DNA from: Pelomonas nitida
GTDB taxonomy: Bacteria; Pseudomonadota; Gammaproteobacteria; Burkholderiales; Burkholderiaceae_C
NCBI RefSeq assembly: GCF_043555975.1
Contig: NZ_JBIGIA010000006.1
Location: forward strand, 238,007-302,006
DNA length: 64,000 bases
Reading direction: 5' to 3'
Both the position numbers and the translations under genes were made by a program. The notes beneath the pieces were generated by a model. It ran no database searches, was not told where the DNA came from, and was given only the letters and a program-made list of their open reading frames with translations. Below, piece by piece: positions 62,459 through 64,000 of this stretch. Position 1 is the stretch's first letter. Every line of letters starts with the position of its first letter.

Positions 62459-63649
62459 TCAGCGAGGCGTGACCGTCAGCGTGACGGGGCCGTCGATGTG
62501 GAAGGTGCGAGGGCCGGTGAGGTGGTTGCTGCGTTGGCCACGTCCGACCCGGTTGTCACGGGCGAGCGGTGCTCCCGTTTCGTCGTCCTCGGGCGCGGCG
62601 CCAGCCGCACTGGCGTTGGGCTGGGTCAGGCGCCGCAACGTCTGCGGCTGCTGGGCCACGCGGCGCGCGGTGGCGGGCAGGGCGCGGCGCACGGCCTGGG
62701 CGGCCCGCTGCGGGGTGGGCGCGCGGCGGGTGGCCACGCGCGCCGCGGATCGGGCCAGGCGGGGCAGGGCGCGCACGGCCCCGCGTCCCCGCTGGCGCAC
62801 CAGTTCGCGGGCGGCAGAGGCGGTACCCCGCACGATGGCGCGACGTCCTGCCTGCGCCAGGTGGCTCATGTTGCGAAAGCCCAGCCCGCGCGCCGCAGCG
62901 CGGGCGGCCAACGCGACGACCGCAGGCAGCGCCTCGTCGACGCCGTCTTCGAAGGCGTCGGCCATCGCGTCGAAATCGTCCATTTCGTTGCCGCCGCCGC
63001 CGATCAGCTGGCTGAGCTGACCCAGCACGCCCTGCGCGCTGCCGGCTGTATTGGCGACACCGCCGGCCAGGCGCCCGGCCGTGCCGGCCCAGCCTTGCAT
63101 TTGCTGGGCGCCGCCGGCAAGGCTGCGCAGACCGCCGGCAACGCCTTGAGCGCCGAGCATCTGTGCCAGGCGAGAAGCGGCCATCGCCGCCGGCGACACC
63201 TGCTGGGCCACGCGGCCGACGCCACCGGCCACACGCTGCGCCTGGCGGGCAATGCCCTGCACGCGCCCGGCCATGCCGGCCGCGCTACCCAGGCTGCTGC
63301 GCAGCATGCCGCCGGCTCGGCCCAGGCCGCCCAGGATGCGGCCGAGGAATTCGTCCTCCTCGGCGGCGTCCAGGCCGTCGGCGACCTCGTCCTCGAACGC
63401 ATCCCACAGGGCCATCGCGTTGACGGCCTGGTCGTCGGCCAGGTCGGTGGCGGCGTTGAAGCCATCGGTATCGAAGCCGTCGGCGCCGTCGCCGAAGTCA
63501 CTGGCCTCATCCCCGAGGTCTTCCATCATGTCCATGCTGTCGCTGTTGTCGGCTTCGTCGAAACCCTCGTCAGCGCCGTCGATCTCGTCGGCGCCGTCGA
63601 AGGCCTGGGCCTCGTCCATCAGCTCGGTTTCAAAAGGGTTCTGATCCAT
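62459..63649 (-). CDS. Polyampholyte protein B, first gene of the unknown operon, 396 aa
   Basis: A paralogue of the next gene. It starts MDQNPFETELMDEAQAFDGA and is acidic for about 100 residues. DEFLGRILGGLGRAGG follows, then a long Gly/Ala-rich amphipathic part (AGRVQGIARQAQRVAGGVGR). A second acidic patch (EMDDFDAMADAFEDGVDEAL) leads to an Arg/Ala-rich basic half (about 260-350). Shared positions with protein A include EDGVDxA, PQTLRRL and a final GPV-beta-strand (GPVTLTVTPR). The ATG at 63647-63649 has TTGGAGG upstream and is preferred over longer in-frame starts that cross the promoter. No signal peptide is present. Confidence 0.8.
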   Translation of the reverse strand: MDQNPFETELMDEAQAFDGADEIDGADEGFDEADNSDSMDMMEDLGDEASDFGDGADGFDTDGFNAATDLADDQAVNAMALWDAFEDEVADGLDAAEEDEFLGRILGGLGRAGGMLRSSLGSAAGMAGRVQGIARQAQRVAGGVGRVAQQVSPAAMAASRLAQMLGAQGVAGGLRSLAGGAQQMQGWAGTAGRLAGGVANTAGSAQGVLGQLSQLIGGGGNEMDDFDAMADAFEDGVDEALPAVVALAARAAARGLGFRNMSHLAQAGRRAIVRGTASAARELVRQRGRGAVRALPRLARSAARVATRRAPTPQRAAQAVRRALPATARRVAQQPQTLRRLTQPNASAAGAAPEDDETGAPLARDNRVGRGQRSNHLTGPRTFHIDGPVTLTVTPR

Positions 63650-63689
63650 TCGGGCCTCCAAGGCGGGTCGGCATCGCGACCGTGAAGCC

Positions 63690-63718
63690 ACTCTAGGCAG
63701 CCGTGCCGGCACGCACAA
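63690..63718 (-). promoter_or_regulatory. Candidate promoter of the unknown operon
   Basis: On the minus strand TTGTGC (63718-63713) and TAGAGT (63695-63690) are separated by exactly 17 bp. They match the sigma-70 boxes at 3/6 and 4/6 positions. The site is 40 bp upstream of the first ATG (63649). The -35 is inside a perfect inverted repeat. Confidence 0.5.
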
Positions 63719-63732
63719 AACGTGTTTTGTGC
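63713..63732. promoter_or_regulatory. Perfect inverted repeat overlapping the -35 of the unknown operon
   Basis: GCACAAAAC (63713-63721) and GTTTTGTGC (63724-63732) are perfect inverted repeats with a two-base centre. An 18-bp paired site of this kind is unlikely by chance in GC-rich DNA and looks like the binding site of a dimeric regulator. No regulator gene lies in the operon. Confidence 0.75.
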
Positions 63733-63878
63733 CGACCGCGTCGGTGGGGGCCCGGCGGCGGCAGTCCAGACGCACGAACCCGTCGGCGGGCCCTCGTTTG
63801 AGGGCATCGATGCGGGTGACGCGCAAGCGGCGCGGGCCGACGCATGATGCGCACCCGCCAATGGCTATCCAGCACTTA

Positions 63879-64000
63879 GAGCCGCTAACGAAACTTATCA
63901 TCTGCCTCAGTTCAAGAACCGCTGAGGAAGATGGCAGTCAAGAAGGAAGTCAGCGCAGCACTGTGGTCGCGGATACAGCCGCTGTTGCCCGAGGTGCGGA
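63879..64000 (+). mobile_element. Left end of an IS5-type insertion sequence, cut by window edge
   Basis: A sequence GAGCCGCTAACGAAAC begins at 63879 just after a TTA/TA flank. It resembles terminal inverted repeats of IS5-family (IS427/IS402-like) elements, which insert at TA. A transposase frame starts 52 bp inside. The right end is beyond the window, so the boundary and the target duplication cannot be confirmed. Confidence 0.65.
63931..64000 (+). CDS. IS5-family transposase, N-terminal fragment at window edge
   Basis: Twenty-three codons from the ATG at 63931 give MAVKKEVSAALWSRIQPLLP followed by EVR. The L-W-x-R-I-x-P-L-L-P pattern is the start of the DUF4096 domain of IS5-family transposases. 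GAGGAAG directly upstream is the ribosome site. The gene runs off the right edge. Confidence 0.75.
   Translation, partial: MAVKKEVSAALWSRIQPLLPEVR

Noticed and set aside
53526..63649. Prophage or tailocin remnant
   Set aside because: No integrase, capsid, terminase, tail, lysis or portal protein is recognisable, and codon use resembles the flanking genes.

Overview
The window is high-GC DNA from a betaproteobacterium, most likely a Burkholderiales member of the Roseateles/Mitsuaria/Rubrivivax/Leptothrix type. This is inferred from gene content: an intracellular PHA depolymerase with a cysteine nucleophile, a DUF2818 gene directly after nuoN, a Bug-family (TctC) binding protein, a cytosolic RsxB-type ferredoxin, and the linkage rpsO-pnp-qor-tpiA-secG-tRNA(Leu)-nuo. 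No 16S or other phylogenetic marker was compared.

Layout. 1-11.3 kb is mostly minus-strand housekeeping: the edge of a TRAP transporter, a rhodanese-loop DUF442 protein, yqeY, rpsU, a YhiN-type flavoprotein, an EVE protein, zapA with a ZapB-like partner, nth, rsxB, phaZ and tyrB. Two plus-strand genes interrupt it: a PAS protein with a degenerate GGDEF domain and an M48 membrane protease. 11.4-20.2 kb is plus-strand: uvrB, then the Fe-S assembly operon iscR-iscS-iscU-iscA-hscB-hscA-fdx, with tsaD overlapping fdx. A convergent small heat-shock gene closes it. 21.0-25.9 kb holds rpsO, pnp, a quinone oxidoreductase, tpiA and secG, followed by tRNA-Leu(GAG). 26.3-41.1 kb is the complete 14-gene complex I operon nuoA-N, followed by DUF2818 and a NUDIX hydrolase. 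42.3-46.7 kb is an RND efflux adaptor/pump pair without a linked outer-membrane channel or regulator. 46.7-53.6 kb contains an FAD 2-hydroxyacid dehydrogenase, DUF2069, YihY, a Bug binding protein, and a threonine-catabolic pair (kbl plus a short-chain-type threonine dehydrogenase) next to a divergent XRE-cupin regulator with a palindromic operator region.

The most unusual part is 53.5-63.65 kb: a tightly spaced minus-strand run of nine genes plus one possible 50-residue ORF. Only the last gene (DUF4438) and one HExxH metallopeptidase-like gene have anything I recognise. It begins with two paralogous polyampholyte proteins (very acidic N-terminus, Arg/Ala-rich basic C-terminus). They are followed by the metallopeptidase-like protein, a 662-residue protein, a coiled-coil repeat protein, a 361-residue helical protein and two further unknowns. 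A candidate promoter with a perfect inverted repeat over its -35 lies upstream. An IS5-type element starts about 150 bp beyond that and runs off the right edge. This operon is the best candidate here for an undescribed system.

Regulatory signals read directly from sequence include an IscR type-1-like box, a terminator splitting iscA from hscB, a terminator between rpsU and yqeY, a terminator and a long hairpin in the rpsO-pnp spacer, a terminator-like hairpin between tRNA-Leu and nuoA, a three-hairpin spacer between nuoI and nuoJ, and an RND-operon terminator embedded in the convergent gene. All functional statements are from reading motifs; no database search or folding program was run.
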